Origin: Nostoc paludosum FACHB-159
GTDB taxonomy: Bacteria > Cyanobacteriota > Cyanobacteriia > Cyanobacteriales > Nostocaceae
Length of the DNA: 64,000 nucleotides
Direction: 5' to 3'
Assembly: GCF_014698835.1 (NCBI RefSeq)
Contig: NZ_JACJTU010000011.1
Location: 144,921-208,920, forward strand
Shown piece by piece: positions 9,675 to 18,687 of the stretch. The notes under the pieces are model-generated. The model saw only the letters and a program-made list of their open reading frames with translations, had not been told where the DNA came from and made no database searches. The position numbers were made by a program, and so were the translations under genes. The stretch's first letter is position 1. Every line of letters begins with the position of its first letter.

Positions 9675-10781
9675 ATGGCACTTCAGGAAGAAATTGACAA
9701 AATGAGGCAAGAGATCAGAGCTGATAATTATTCAATGTCTATCGGTGAATGGATCAGCCTCTACGAAAACCAGGAAATCGACATACACCCTGAATTTCAA
9801 AGGTTTTTTCGTTGGCAGCCCAGTCAAAAAACAAGATTAATAGAATCTATTTTACTTGGTATACCTATTCCCCCGATTTTTGTTTCTCAACGTCAGGATG
9901 GTGTTTGGGATGTTGTAGACGGTCTTCAAAGGTTATCTACAATATATGAATTTATTGGCAAACTAAAAGATGAAAACCAAAAAACTTTAGATCCATTGGT
10001 TCTTGAAAAAACTAAATATTTGCCCAATCTAGAAGGTAAAAAATGGGAAGATCCGTATGATATACCAAATTCTTTAACACAAGCTCAACGTTTGTTAATC
10101 AAAAGAGCAAAGATTGATGCAACTATTCTTTTGAAAGAAAGTGACGAAATTGCAAAGTACGAACTATTTCAAAGATTAAATACTGGTGGTTCAATAGCTA
10201 CTCCGCAGGAAGTAAGAAACTGCATATTAGTAATGTTTAATAGAGATATGTTTCATTGGATGAAAAGTTTGAGCCAAAATGAAATGTTTAGAGAGTGTAT
10301 AGCTCTTAGTGAACGACCTATTGAAGAACAATATGATATGGAGTTACTACTAAGGTTTTTAGTATTCCGTACTATTGAAGAAAAAGATATGAGGAAGATA
10401 GGTAATGATTTAAGTGGGTTTTTGACTGATAAAATGGTAGAAATGGCAAAGAACGAAAGTTATAATTATCTTGAAGAAGAAGCTGCATTTAACAAAACAT
10501 TTGAAATTTTGTATGAGCAAATGGGAAGCGATAGTTTTCGGAGATACTCTCCTACTAAAGACAAGTTTTTAGGAGGATTTCTAGTTTCTGCTTATGAAGT
10601 AATTGCTTTAGGAATTGGTTATAACTACGAAAATATATCGCACTTATCTTTTGATGTAAAAGAGAGAGTAAAGAAAATTTGGGTAAGTCCTGAATATACA
10701 AATTGGTCGGGTTCAGGTACTACTGCACAACGAAGAGTTCCAAAACTAGTTCCCTTTGGTCGTGAAATGTTCCAAGAATGA
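9675..10781 (+). CDS. DUF262 (GmrS-like, ParB/Srx-fold) protein of a two-gene DUF262-HEPN cassette
   Basis: The start chosen is the ATG at 9675, preceded by GGGAG about 8 nt upstream; a TTG at 9660 is possible. The 368-residue protein has the DUF262 hallmarks: IHPEFQRFFRW near the N-terminus, then IPIPPIFVS and VVDGLQRLSTI (the DGQQR motif in DGLQR form). A helical region follows. DUF262 domains have a ParB-like fold and in GmrSD, BrxU and similar defence proteins bind or hydrolyse nucleotides to drive a nuclease. No DUF1524 HNH nuclease is fused here. The downstream HEPN gene overlaps by ATGA, so it is probably the effector. The gene is distinctly AT-rich compared with pheS, suggesting transfer. 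Confidence 0.87.
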   Translation: MALQEEIDKMRQEIRADNYSMSIGEWISLYENQEIDIHPEFQRFFRWQPSQKTRLIESILLGIPIPPIFVSQRQDGVWDVVDGLQRLSTIYEFIGKLKDENQKTLDPLVLEKTKYLPNLEGKKWEDPYDIPNSLTQAQRLLIKRAKIDATILLKESDEIAKYELFQRLNTGGSIATPQEVRNCILVMFNRDMFHWMKSLSQNEMFRECIALSERPIEEQYDMELLLRFLVFRTIEEKDMRKIGNDLSGFLTDKMVEMAKNESYNYLEEEAAFNKTFEILYEQMGSDSFRRYSPTKDKFLGGFLVSAYEVIALGIGYNYENISHLSFDVKERVKKIWVSPEYTNWSGSGTTAQRRVPKLVPFGREMFQE

Positions 10782-11440
10782 AAATACGTACTTTAGAGCA
10801 GTTAAGTGATAAGCTAGCAGAAGAACTTGCATGGCGAAAGATAGAACTCTCAGCATTGAAAGCCTTAATTGATGCAAAATCATTTTCATCAGGTAAACAA
10901 AAAGCATTACTTCGTAGTGGAATTACTATGCTTTATGCCCATTGGGAGGGATTTATTAAAGTAGCAGCTAATAGTTATTTAGAATTTGTTGCAATGCAGA
11001 GTCTACCTTACAACCAACTTTCTAAAAATTTTATAGCTTTAGCAATGAAAGATAAATTAGACCAAGCAAGGGAAACAAATAAAGCAACAATATATAGTGA
11101 GATTGCTGAATTTTTTATAACGAAGCTTAGTGAACGAAGCATAATTAAATATGAAAATAGAATTACTACATCTAATTTATCATCATCAGTTTTTAGGGAA
11201 ATAGTATGTACACTTGGTCTAAACTACGGTTTTTATCAATCAAAAGAAGTTTTAATTGATAAAAAATTGCTTGAAAAAAGGAATATGATTGCTCATGGTA
11301 ACTATCTTGATATAGATGAGCAGCAATACGATGAATTACATACTCAAGTAATACAAATAATGGACGATTTCCGGAATCAAATAGATAACTGTGCAGCTAC
11401 AAAACATTATTGCCAAAGTCCATCTTTGAATAATCCCTAA
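10778..11440 (+). CDS. HEPN-domain protein (MAE_28990/MAE_18760-like), likely RNase effector
   Basis: The 220-residue helical protein overlaps the DUF262 gene by 4 bp (ATGA). It carries MLYAHWEGFIKVAANSYLEF in the first half and the HEPN catalytic motif R168-NMIA-H173 (RX4H, in LEKRNMIAHG) in the second. This layout matches the MAE_28990/MAE_18760 HEPN family, which is known to occur beside DUF262 proteins. HEPN proteins are usually metal-independent RNases acting as toxins or abortive-infection effectors. That this one is activated by the DUF262 partner is inference from the operon. The AT-rich composition matches its partner. Confidence 0.85.
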   Translation: MKIRTLEQLSDKLAEELAWRKIELSALKALIDAKSFSSGKQKALLRSGITMLYAHWEGFIKVAANSYLEFVAMQSLPYNQLSKNFIALAMKDKLDQARETNKATIYSEIAEFFITKLSERSIIKYENRITTSNLSSSVFREIVCTLGLNYGFYQSKEVLIDKKLLEKRNMIAHGNYLDIDEQQYDELHTQVIQIMDDFRNQIDNCAATKHYCQSPSLNNP

Positions 11441-11589
11441 TATTTATTTTAAACATGTAAGTTAGTATGAACTATAAGTGTAATTGTAGTATATTAGTAT
11501 TAGGGGATATAAAATATTTTAAATATCATTTAACCCTAATAAAACTCAGTTATATGCAACTATCAATTGTATTAAGATTGAAAGTTATT

Positions 11590-11622
11590 GGGTGGTCGGT
11601 GAATTACACTAACCACCCTTTT
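11590..11622 (+). terminator. Candidate terminator after the DUF262-HEPN pair
   Basis: Stem GGGTGGT (11590-11596) pairs with ACCACCC (11612-11618), with an inner GTG/CAC helix in the loop, followed by TTTT. It lies 150 bp after the HEPN stop codon. Confidence 0.6.
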
Positions 11623-11629
11623 GAGACTT

Positions 11630-11722
11630 TTATTTAACTATTCCTGAATGACCTGGAATAGCTGCCAAAGGTCCAAATCTTCCACCTAAATATTGAGCGA
11701 GAAATTCTTTAGCGATCGCTTC
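11630..11722 (-). pseudogene. Remnant of the 3' end of an S9 peptidase gene (paralogue of 16477-18366)
   Basis: On the minus strand this 93-bp stretch reads AIAKEFLAQYLGGRFGPLA then AIPGHSGIVK and a TAA stop. That closely matches the last 30 residues of the intact S9 peptidase at 16477 (AIAEEFLAKYLGGRFEPLT then EIPGHSGIVN). Similarity stops at the HIP1-like GCGATCGCT at about 11722. It is the tail of a second, deleted copy in the same orientation, 4.8 kb away. The rest of the gap (11723-11970) holds a short open stretch reading LTADQVLNAGESNADYASV before a stop, which I cannot assign. Confidence 0.85.
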
Positions 11723-11971
11723 TACTACCTTAATAAAATTACAGCTAACCGCAGATCAAGTACTCAACGCTGGAGAAAGCAATGCGGATTATGCCAGTGT
11801 CCCAGATTACTGAAACAGGTTTTAGTAAAAATTGTTTGGGCTGGTTATAACAGAACTGTATAGAAATTGCTTGTAAACCCTAAGTGCAATACTTACACTT
11901 AGGTATTCATGCTTACAAACAGTTTTTTCAACCAGTTCACCCTCATCTTTTCTCCAAAGAGAAGCAATCAG

Positions 11972-13045
11972 ATGGTAAAAGAAACGACATATCTGGAGTT
12001 TTCAGATACTAAGTCGCACAAGTTCTATGAAGTGACAATTAGTGATGTAGAAGTAACTGTACGCTACGGCCGAATTGGGGATAAAGGCAAAACGACTGTC
12101 ACGTTGTATGATACTGCCAAAGAAGCGGAAGCAGAAGTTACTAAGCTCGTTAATTCTAAGCTCAAGAAGGGCTATGAGCGTGCAGAAATGGGTAACCGCG
12201 TTAAGCAACCGATTTCTAGAGGCGATCGCCGCATCGCTGGGCTAAATCATCTCCGGCGCACTAGTTGGCAACCCATCATTAAACCTACTATTGATACTCC
12301 ATTAGCATCTAAGTATCTTGGTAAACCTTGGTTCAGTCCTGGTGCAACTCATCCTATCTGTTATGACTGTGGAAAGCCCCTAAAGTATCATTTTCAGCTA
12401 AATCTGCAAGAACTCCCTGAAAGCTTAGAAGGCAAGTTTGGGACTGGGCTATTTCAACTGTTTACTTGTTGGGATTGCTTCAAACACTTCCCTCAAATTG
12501 TGAAGCTTGATGAACTAAGTCAGCCAACACCATCACAGCCAGAAATTAGTACAGATGATGCCGCCAATTTAAGTAAATGGGCAGCCGATGTCATTAAAAC
12601 CAATGGCTTTGATGAATTTAATGGTCGCTATATGCTGCAAATTATGGGATGGCAACCCTTTGATGACTACCCTTTTCCTGAAGACGCAGAAGAAACCTAT
12701 GGCACTGAATACAGTGAATATGAAGATCTGCTGGTCTTCCATGTTACTCAGGAAGATTTTGACTACTATGATGAAGACGACCCAGACAGACCAACGCAAA
12801 CAGATATTCAATTAGCTTGGAATAGAAAAGCAGATAAGCTTTCGGGGTGGGGCTACTGGGGACAACACGTCGAGTATAAATACTGTCACATCTGCGCTCA
12901 ACCTATGCAGTTTTTCTACCAATTAGGTATGGGTATTGAGTACGAAGGCAATAGGGGATTGGAATATTCGGTTGATGATGTTGTGCTGCTGTTTCAGTGT
13001 GCCGAGCATAAAGATGAATTTAACGTCCATGACAGCGCATTTTAA
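11972..13045 (+). CDS. WGR-domain protein with a YwqG/DUF1963-like C-terminal region
   Basis: The frame opens at 11909, but the better start is the ATG at 11972 (MVKETTYLEF), giving 357 residues. The first 70 or so residues form a WGR domain (YLEFSDTKSHKFYEVTI...VRYGRIGDKGKTT, with YGRIG in place of WGRIG); WGR domains often bind nucleic acid ends. The rest has two CxxC knuckles (ICYDCGKPL and YCHICAQPM). It also has segments such as YHFQLNLQELPESL and GTGLFQLFTCWDC, resembling YwqG-type DUF1963 proteins. It may act in DNA or RNA metabolism; no partner is apparent. Confidence 0.75.
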   Translation: MVKETTYLEFSDTKSHKFYEVTISDVEVTVRYGRIGDKGKTTVTLYDTAKEAEAEVTKLVNSKLKKGYERAEMGNRVKQPISRGDRRIAGLNHLRRTSWQPIIKPTIDTPLASKYLGKPWFSPGATHPICYDCGKPLKYHFQLNLQELPESLEGKFGTGLFQLFTCWDCFKHFPQIVKLDELSQPTPSQPEISTDDAANLSKWAADVIKTNGFDEFNGRYMLQIMGWQPFDDYPFPEDAEETYGTEYSEYEDLLVFHVTQEDFDYYDEDDPDRPTQTDIQLAWNRKADKLSGWGYWGQHVEYKYCHICAQPMQFFYQLGMGIEYEGNRGLEYSVDDVVLLFQCAEHKDEFNVHDSAF

Positions 13046-13047
13046 GT

Positions 13048-13125
13048 AGAAGGCAGAAGGCAGAAGGCAGGCGGCAGAAGGCAGGATAGCGCAGCGTTAG
13101 CGAATCCGCGAGCGTTGGCAGAGGT
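13048..13125. repeat. GGCAGAA heptamer STRR plus a small dispersed repeat
   Basis: Tandem heptamers GAAGGCAGAAGGCAGAAGGCAG (broken by GGCGGCAGAA) are followed by GCGCAGCGTTAGCGAATCCG. The latter resembles the small dispersed repeats of Nostocales genomes. The same heptamer array occurs at about 39092-39132. Confidence 0.75.
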
Positions 13126-13206
13126 CAGGAGGCTCTAAGGGAAGGAAGTTTTTTCATGCGTTCTGGTGTACGCAGTTCATGATAGTTACTTAAGAGATAA
13201 AGAACT

Positions 13207-13539
13207 ATGCATTTAGGTCTAATAGCTGTATTGCTTGTGCTATTTTTGGGGCCATCTTTATGGATCGGCTATCAAGCATGGGCGAAAGTGGGCTGGGCGT
13301 GGATGTTGCTGTTGCTACCGATCGCCTGGTTAACTGGCGCGATATTCGGGGCGATCGCTGCAATGTATCTTGTTGGGGTACTTGAGTGGCTAAGTAATCT
13401 CAACACACCACCTGCTGGGGCAGGGTCGATGGGTGGCGTGGCATGGCTTGGTATATGGTTGGTTGCAGCATTGATAATTAGTCCGTTTTGTGCGGCTATC
13501 TTTACCTGGCTGGCTGCAAAGTTCTTCCTGAACGCATAA
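13207..13539 (+). CDS. Small hypothetical membrane protein
   Basis: This 110-residue hydrophobic protein has about three predicted membrane segments: residues 3-22, 30-60 with GAIFGAIAAMYLVGVL, and 78-107. A small Gly/Pro loop (NTPPAGAGSMGG) sits between segments two and three. It lies 9 bp upstream of the DUF6745 gene and in the same direction, so the two were probably co-transcribed. I recognise no family. Confidence 0.65.
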   Translation: MHLGLIAVLLVLFLGPSLWIGYQAWAKVGWAWMLLLLPIAWLTGAIFGAIAAMYLVGVLEWLSNLNTPPAGAGSMGGVAWLGIWLVAALIISPFCAAIFTWLAAKFFLNA

Positions 13540-13548
13540 GGAGACAGT

Positions 13549-13992
13549 GTGACTGAAAACTTGTCATCGTCAGAAACAGAACTTATTATCTCTCAGACTC
13601 AAAATCAATGGCGGGATGTCAGCGGTACTCCCCTAGATTTGGAACAAGCAACAATCGCAATTCGAGCATTGTATAAGTTTGCGGGACTGGCGCAACCAGA
13701 GATTCGCTTTTTTGAGAGTCCAGCAGCAGCTAGGGAGCAGGTTGAGCAAGAACATATGCAATCTGACTGTCTGCTACCTGAGTTATGGGATGTGTTACGA
13801 GATGACTTATGGCGATCGCTATATAACAGCTTAGGAAGTTTACAAAATCAATTAACCCATAGCTTGAGAAATCCTCTGTCTCAGGCATTGGAAGGCTCGT
13901 TTCAAACCTTAATGTTGAATGCATTGTCTGAGGTTTTGGAAGATTTCGTTGCAGAGTGTTTGTTACCAGAATGGGGTATCTGTTGGGCTGCG
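13549..13992 (+). pseudogene. DUF6745 protein gene, 5' part (split by IS insertion)
   Basis: A GTG start at 13549, after GGAGA, opens a frame of 148 codons that runs to the IS element at 13993. A hybrid frame continues into the IS and stops at 14037. Joining base 13992 to 15834, which removes the element and one copy of its 4-bp target duplication, restores a continuous in-frame gene of 337 codons across the junction (C-W-A-A / V-F-E-A-A-H-R). The N-terminal half is mostly helical with LEQATIAIRALYKFAGLAQP. The protein belongs to the DUF6745 family, whose function is unknown. The insertion should inactivate it unless the element excises precisely. Confidence 0.9.
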
Positions 13993-14257
13993 CCCGCATT
14001 TCTCACAAACAATAAAAAATCAATTTACATGACCTGATATAAGACATTTTTTTGATACATCATGAATTCAAATTTATGTGGTGTAAAAATTAAGTATAAG
14101 CCAGTACTTATGAAGCTAGAATAATCACTATATTTATCTTTATACTGAAAACAAAATGCTTTGTTCAGAAAAATAAGCATTTTTTTTACCAGACTTAGAT
14201 CAAACCAAGTCCAAAGTATTATTAATTATGAGAAATTCAATACAATTTGAGTTTATA

Positions 14258-14893
14258 TTAAGCAGTATTCGGGAGCATTTTTAAGCATCTGTAAGCAGCA
14301 GCAAAAATATGTTTGGAAGGACTTGAGCTACTAATCGCAATTAAAATTCGCCGTGCGCTGACAGTAATCAGCGCTCCGAGTTTTAATAATTTGGTACGAA
14401 TAGTTCCGACTTGAGCGGTTTCTAATTCCGTCTTTGCTAAACATTGTGACCGCAATGCATTCATCAAAACGTAAGCTATAGAAGAGAACCATAAACGTAA
14501 TTGATTCCCCGCGAATGTGTGGGTACTGGTTCTATCACTAAAAAGTTCCAGTTGTTGTTCCTTAAAGCGATTTTCCATCTCACCTCTCGGACAATATTTC
14601 TGGGTATAAAGTTCACCTGGAGCTATCTTATTCGTAGGAATTGAAGTGACAATAAAACGAATATTAGTCCCCTTTACTCCATACTCAACCTTACAAACAA
14701 CACGACGACTACGACTCCAAGATTCACGGGTTTGATAGTCTAACGACTTATACCAAATTGAGTTATCAATCAAGTCAGAACCAAGAGACGGAAGTTGTTC
14801 ATCTGCCTTAAATACAGTTTCTAAAAATGAAACTACTGTTGATAATTTCTGCTCATACTCAAGCGAGGCTCTATTTTTAGTCGTGGTAGTCAT
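14258..14893 (-). pseudogene. IS1380 transposase, C-terminal part (frameshifted)
   Basis: A 211-residue frame continues the transposase after the stop of the first part. It carries the third catalytic acidic residue region RGEMENRFKEQQLELFSDR with the downstream NQLRLWFSSIAYVLMNALR. This is the YREK-like block of IS1380/IS4-type DDE enzymes. Its ATG overlaps the TGA of the N-terminal frame (ATGA). In this frame two TAG codons lie just upstream of the ATG, so a simple slip would not fuse the two. The total of 284+211 residues equals a normal transposase, so a single indel most likely split it and it is probably inactive. Confidence 0.85.
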
Positions 14894-15744
14894 CTACCTC
14901 GACGACTATTTTGCGCCAATCCAAAAACGTAGTCAACCCCAGTCTGTGACTCACACCATGTCATGATATCGTCTCTGGAATAGGCACTATCTGCTCGTAC
15001 TAAAATTTCGACATTCTGCCATTGTTGACGTATTTGTTTAATGACCCTCTGCAATTCTTCTAACGCCCCAAATGCTGGGTCTACATTAGAAGGACGTAGT
15101 TTGGCTGCCAATAAATGTTTACCACAAAAAATATAAAGTGGAGCGTAACAGTATCCTGCGTAATAAGTATTGAAGAAAACTTGCTCCTGATTACCATGTA
15201 CTAAATCATCAGTTACATCCAAGTCTAAAATAATTTTTCGTGGTTCTTTGTCGTAAGATTCTAGAAATATTTTCACAAATAGACTTTCAATTTCTGATGA
15301 ACAATGTCCAATTTTATGGTAACGGCTATCTGCTCCTTGTTCTACATCTTCAGGACAATGTTCCAGCCGATTTAATGTACTTTTCCCGGCCAATTTTGCT
15401 GGCTCATTCTCTAATCCAATTCTTTTTTTTAATGCTAAAGCAAACATCGGATCATGACGTAACTCTTCATGGTCGTTTAAATCTTCATATCCCATGATTA
15501 ACCCGTATATCCGTTGTGCAATTAAGCTTTTTATTGGATGCAACATTCGGTTTGCTTGACGGTAATCTTGGAAACATCCTGCTAATCGTGATGTTATTTG
15601 CAGTTTTCGGTCTAGTTCCGCAATTAAGCTTAACCCCGCATCAGATGTTACCTGTCCCCCGTTGAAATTAACTACGACTGGGGGTGATTTTGGCTGTTCA
15701 AATCTGAACTGTTTTGGGAGCGATCGCGAAGCTTGTTGGGTCAT
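14890..15744 (-). pseudogene. IS1380 transposase, N-terminal part
   Basis: The 284-residue frame starts MTQQASRSLPKQFRFEQ. It contains the first catalytic aspartate block IILDLDVTDDLVHG and the second, ILVRADSAYSRDDIM. It ends abruptly after FGLAQNSR in the run RRGR-stop, where intact relatives continue into the RNase H-fold insertion. It therefore lacks the catalytic glutamate, which lies in the following frame. Confidence 0.88.
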
Positions 15745-15833
15745 GCTTTATAACTGCTGAAATACTTACCATATATACATTCTAACAATTTATTACACCA
15801 TTTTTCTCAGAGTTTGTGAGAAATCCGGGTGCG

Positions 15834-16403
15834 GTGTTTGAAGCAGCGCATCGGCTAGGAGTGACGCTGCAACAAGAGCGATACAGTTTGTTTTGCAGCT
15901 ATATGCGACACGTTGGTTGGATGTTTCCCTATGAAGGCATGGCGATCGCTATTCACCGTCCTCAAATTAGCTGGAGTAGTACAGGGCGAATTCATGCCGA
16001 AGGAATTCCTGCAATTCATTTTGTTGATGACTTCAACATTTACGTTTATCAAGGAGTCTTACTGAGTGAAAAGTATGGCAGAGTACATCCACGCAACTGG
16101 CAATCTGAGTGGCTGCTAACAGAACGGAATGCTGAATTGCGCCGCATATTGATTCAAGGCATTGGTTACGATCGCATTTCTCAAGAGTTGCAAGCCAAAG
16201 AATGCGATCGCTGGCAAGAGTACACGTTAATGCAAGTTGAGTCTGAGGTTGATGTCGAACCTATACACTTGTTGAAAATGACTTGCCCCAGTACTGGCTT
16301 TATCCATGTGTTGCGCGTACCACCACAGATTACTTCTGCCCGCGAGGCAATTTGCTGGGTCAATTGGGGCGTTGACCCCACTGAGTTTCTTGCTCAAAGT
16401 TAA
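15834..16403 (+). pseudogene. DUF6745 protein gene, 3' part
   Basis: After the IS and its target duplication, the frame resumes at 15834 (VFEAAHRLGVTLQ) and runs 189 residues to a TAA. It contains the conserved DUF6745 segments GRIHAEGIPAIHFVDDFNIYV, KYGRVHPRNWQSEWLL, ELRRILIQGIGYDRI and LLKMTCPSTGFIHVLRVPP. The ending AREAICWVNWGVDPTEF is also typical. Without the promoter-proximal half this piece is unlikely to be expressed as a functional protein. See the entry at 13549 for the reconstruction. Confidence 0.9.
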
Positions 16404-16476
16404 TTGTATTTCAGGTTGAATGTTGACGGTCAACAGTCAACCTAAAACCCCATACCTTTTTACGGGTGGGATGAGC

Positions 16477-18366
16477 TTAATTAACTATTCCTGAATGACC
16501 TGGAATCTCTGTCAAAGGTTCAAATCTGCCGCCTAAATATTTAGCGAGAAATTCTTCAGCGATCGCAAAAAAATGCAACCGATTTTCTGGTCTGGCAAAA
16601 CCATGTCCTTCATCAGGATAAAGTACATATTTCACTGGTAAACCAGCTTGTTGCATTGCGTTGACAATTTGGTCGCTTTCTGCTTGTTTGACTCGCGGAT
16701 CGTTTGCACCTTGACCGATGAGTAAAGGTTTTTGAATTTTGTCAGCGAAAAATAAAGGCGATCGCGATTTCAAAAACTCTTCTTCTGTTTCTAAATTACC
16801 AACACGGTGATAAAACATTGCCTTGAGTGGTTCCCAATAAGGCGGTATAGTTTGGATTAAAGTAATCAAGTTACTAGGGCCGACAATATCCACACCAGCA
16901 GCAAAAATTTCTGGTGTAAAAGTCAACCCCACCAAGGTCGCATAACCGCCATAAGAACCGCCCATAATTGCAATCTTTTGCGGGTCAGAAATACCTTTTT
17001 CCACTAGCCAATTAACACCATCAATCAAATCATCGTGCATTGTGCCAGCCCATTCCCGGTTTCCGGCATTCAAGAATGCTTTACCATAACCAGTGGAACC
17101 CCGATAATTGACTTGCAAAACAGCGTAACCACGGTTAGCTAGCCATTGCGCCTCCGGATCTAAACCCCAGGTATCGCGCACCCAAGGGCCGCCGTGAACC
17201 AGCAGTACTGTTGGTAAATTTTGGCTAGGTATTCCCACAGGGGTTGTGAGGTAACCGTGGATAGTCAAACCATCCCGCGCCTCGTAGGAAATCGGTTGCA
17301 TTGAAGCTAACTGCAACCCTTCGAGTTTGGGTTGATTGCTAAAGAGGAAAGTGCTAGTTTTTGATTCTCGGTTATAGGCATAGTAATAAACTGGACCATC
17401 GTCTGTGTTATAAGCTAATAGCCAGTTTTTATCTTCCAAATCGCGGCTAATTAAAGAAAACTCCCCAGAACGTACCTTGGCAATTTCTTCAAAATCAGCG
17501 GCGATACTTTCGTCAATTACCTGCCACTCCTGTTTATCTTTGTAGAAAGAAACTGCTTGGATAACTCGTGTTACAGGCTGAATGACTATCCCCATAACAT
17601 CATACTGCTCATCTTGGGCGATCGCTGTTTCTTCACGGGTATCTAAGTCAACAGCTAGCAGACGTTGGGCGTTAGCATCGTGACTGCCTTCAATATAAAG
17701 TGTTTTGCCATCAGCCGAGAAGCTAACAGAATTCCCTTGTTCTTCTAGTCCCCAGTGACGGAGAACATCCCACTCTTTATCCGTGGTTTCCCGTAATAAC
17801 AAATCGTAACCACCATCAGGAGTACTAGCTATTGCTGCACGTACTTGGAAATCAGCATCCGCTGTCCAACTGATAATATTACCTGGATTGTCAGTGTCGA
17901 ATTCTACTGCACCATTTTTTAAGTCGATCCGGTAAACATCGAACTTTTGCGGATTGTTTAAGTTCAAACCTACCAGTACTTGGTCTGGAAATTTAGGGTC
18001 TATATCTACAAAGCCTACTTTTACACCCTGAAATGGTGTTAAATCGCGGACAATCTTTGACTCAATATTAACTAAGTAGAGGTGAAAGTTTTCATCACCG
18101 TCTGAGTCCTGCATGTAAATCAACTCATTGGTGTTATAAGTCCAAAAGAAAACGCGAATACCGCGTTTTTTGTCGGCAGTTAGTATTCGATCGTCTTCTT
18201 GTCCCACAGTACGCAGCCATACCTGCAAGACATTTTTGTCATCAGGGGCGATATATGCCAAATATTTGCCATCAGGCGAGAGTCTTGGGCTAGTTTTTTC
18301 GGGATTTCCAAAGAGAATTTCACGCGGAATCAGCGGTGGCAGTGAGGTTGCTGTTGCAGATGACAT
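16477..18366 (-). CDS. S9-family prolyl oligopeptidase-like serine peptidase
   Basis: This 629-residue S9 peptidase has an N-terminal beta-propeller (about 1-370) with repeats such as SPRLSPDGKYLAYIAP and SFSADGKTLYIEG. A C-terminal alpha/beta hydrolase domain follows. The catalytic serine is S471 in GGSYGGYA, the aspartate lies in GQGANDPRVKQAESD and the histidine in YPDEGHGF. LLVHGGPWVRDTWG forms the oxyanion region. It probably cleaves short peptides or acyl-amino acids in the cytoplasm; no signal peptide is visible. A remnant of a second copy lies at 11630-11722. Confidence 0.93.
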   Translation of the reverse strand: MSSATATSLPPLIPREILFGNPEKTSPRLSPDGKYLAYIAPDDKNVLQVWLRTVGQEDDRILTADKKRGIRVFFWTYNTNELIYMQDSDGDENFHLYLVNIESKIVRDLTPFQGVKVGFVDIDPKFPDQVLVGLNLNNPQKFDVYRIDLKNGAVEFDTDNPGNIISWTADADFQVRAAIASTPDGGYDLLLRETTDKEWDVLRHWGLEEQGNSVSFSADGKTLYIEGSHDANAQRLLAVDLDTREETAIAQDEQYDVMGIVIQPVTRVIQAVSFYKDKQEWQVIDESIAADFEEIAKVRSGEFSLISRDLEDKNWLLAYNTDDGPVYYYAYNRESKTSTFLFSNQPKLEGLQLASMQPISYEARDGLTIHGYLTTPVGIPSQNLPTVLLVHGGPWVRDTWGLDPEAQWLANRGYAVLQVNYRGSTGYGKAFLNAGNREWAGTMHDDLIDGVNWLVEKGISDPQKIAIMGGSYGGYATLVGLTFTPEIFAAGVDIVGPSNLITLIQTIPPYWEPLKAMFYHRVGNLETEEEFLKSRSPLFFADKIQKPLLIGQGANDPRVKQAESDQIVNAMQQAGLPVKYVLYPDEGHGFARPENRLHFFAIAEEFLAKYLGGRFEPLTEIPGHSGIVN

Positions 18367-18687
18367 ATTTTATCCTCTACTTGAGTGAATAATTCGTAAT
18401 TAATTTATTCAGGTTTCATGCCTCTAAATAAATTTAGAGAAAAAGACAAATATTTTTCCTAGTTTCGAGGAAACGGATTTATCAGTGAGGTAGCAATTAC
18501 GAATTATGCTAACTACCCCATTGTTACTTGCTGCTGAAAATGACAATTCATCCTATTGGGTGAAACTAGCAGGGAAATAAAAGAGGCAAACAAAGACGGA
18601 AAAATGATTTGTATCTTTAATTTAGATGAGTTGTTTTTAAGGTGGGCATTATAATGTCCAGTCTAGCGTAGTCGTTTACTAGTGAAT

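Larger units (their letters stand above)
13993..15829. mobile_element. IS1380-family insertion sequence, 1837 bp, with inverted repeats and TGCG duplication
   Basis: The ends are imperfect 18-bp inverted repeats: CCCGCATTTCTCACAAAC at 13993-14010 and GTTTGTGAGAAATCCGGG at 15812-15829, matching at 17 of 18 positions. Both flanks carry TGCG (13989-13992 and 15830-15833), a 4-bp target duplication as expected for IS1380. Inside is a transposase on the minus strand, split into two frames. About 265 bp on the left and 85 bp on the right of the transposase are non-coding. The still-clean duplication and ends point to a fairly recent insertion. Confidence 0.93.

Noticed and set aside
14880..14910. 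Programmed frameshift in the IS transposase
   Set aside because: Two in-frame TAG codons precede the second ATG and no slippery heptamer is evident at the junction.
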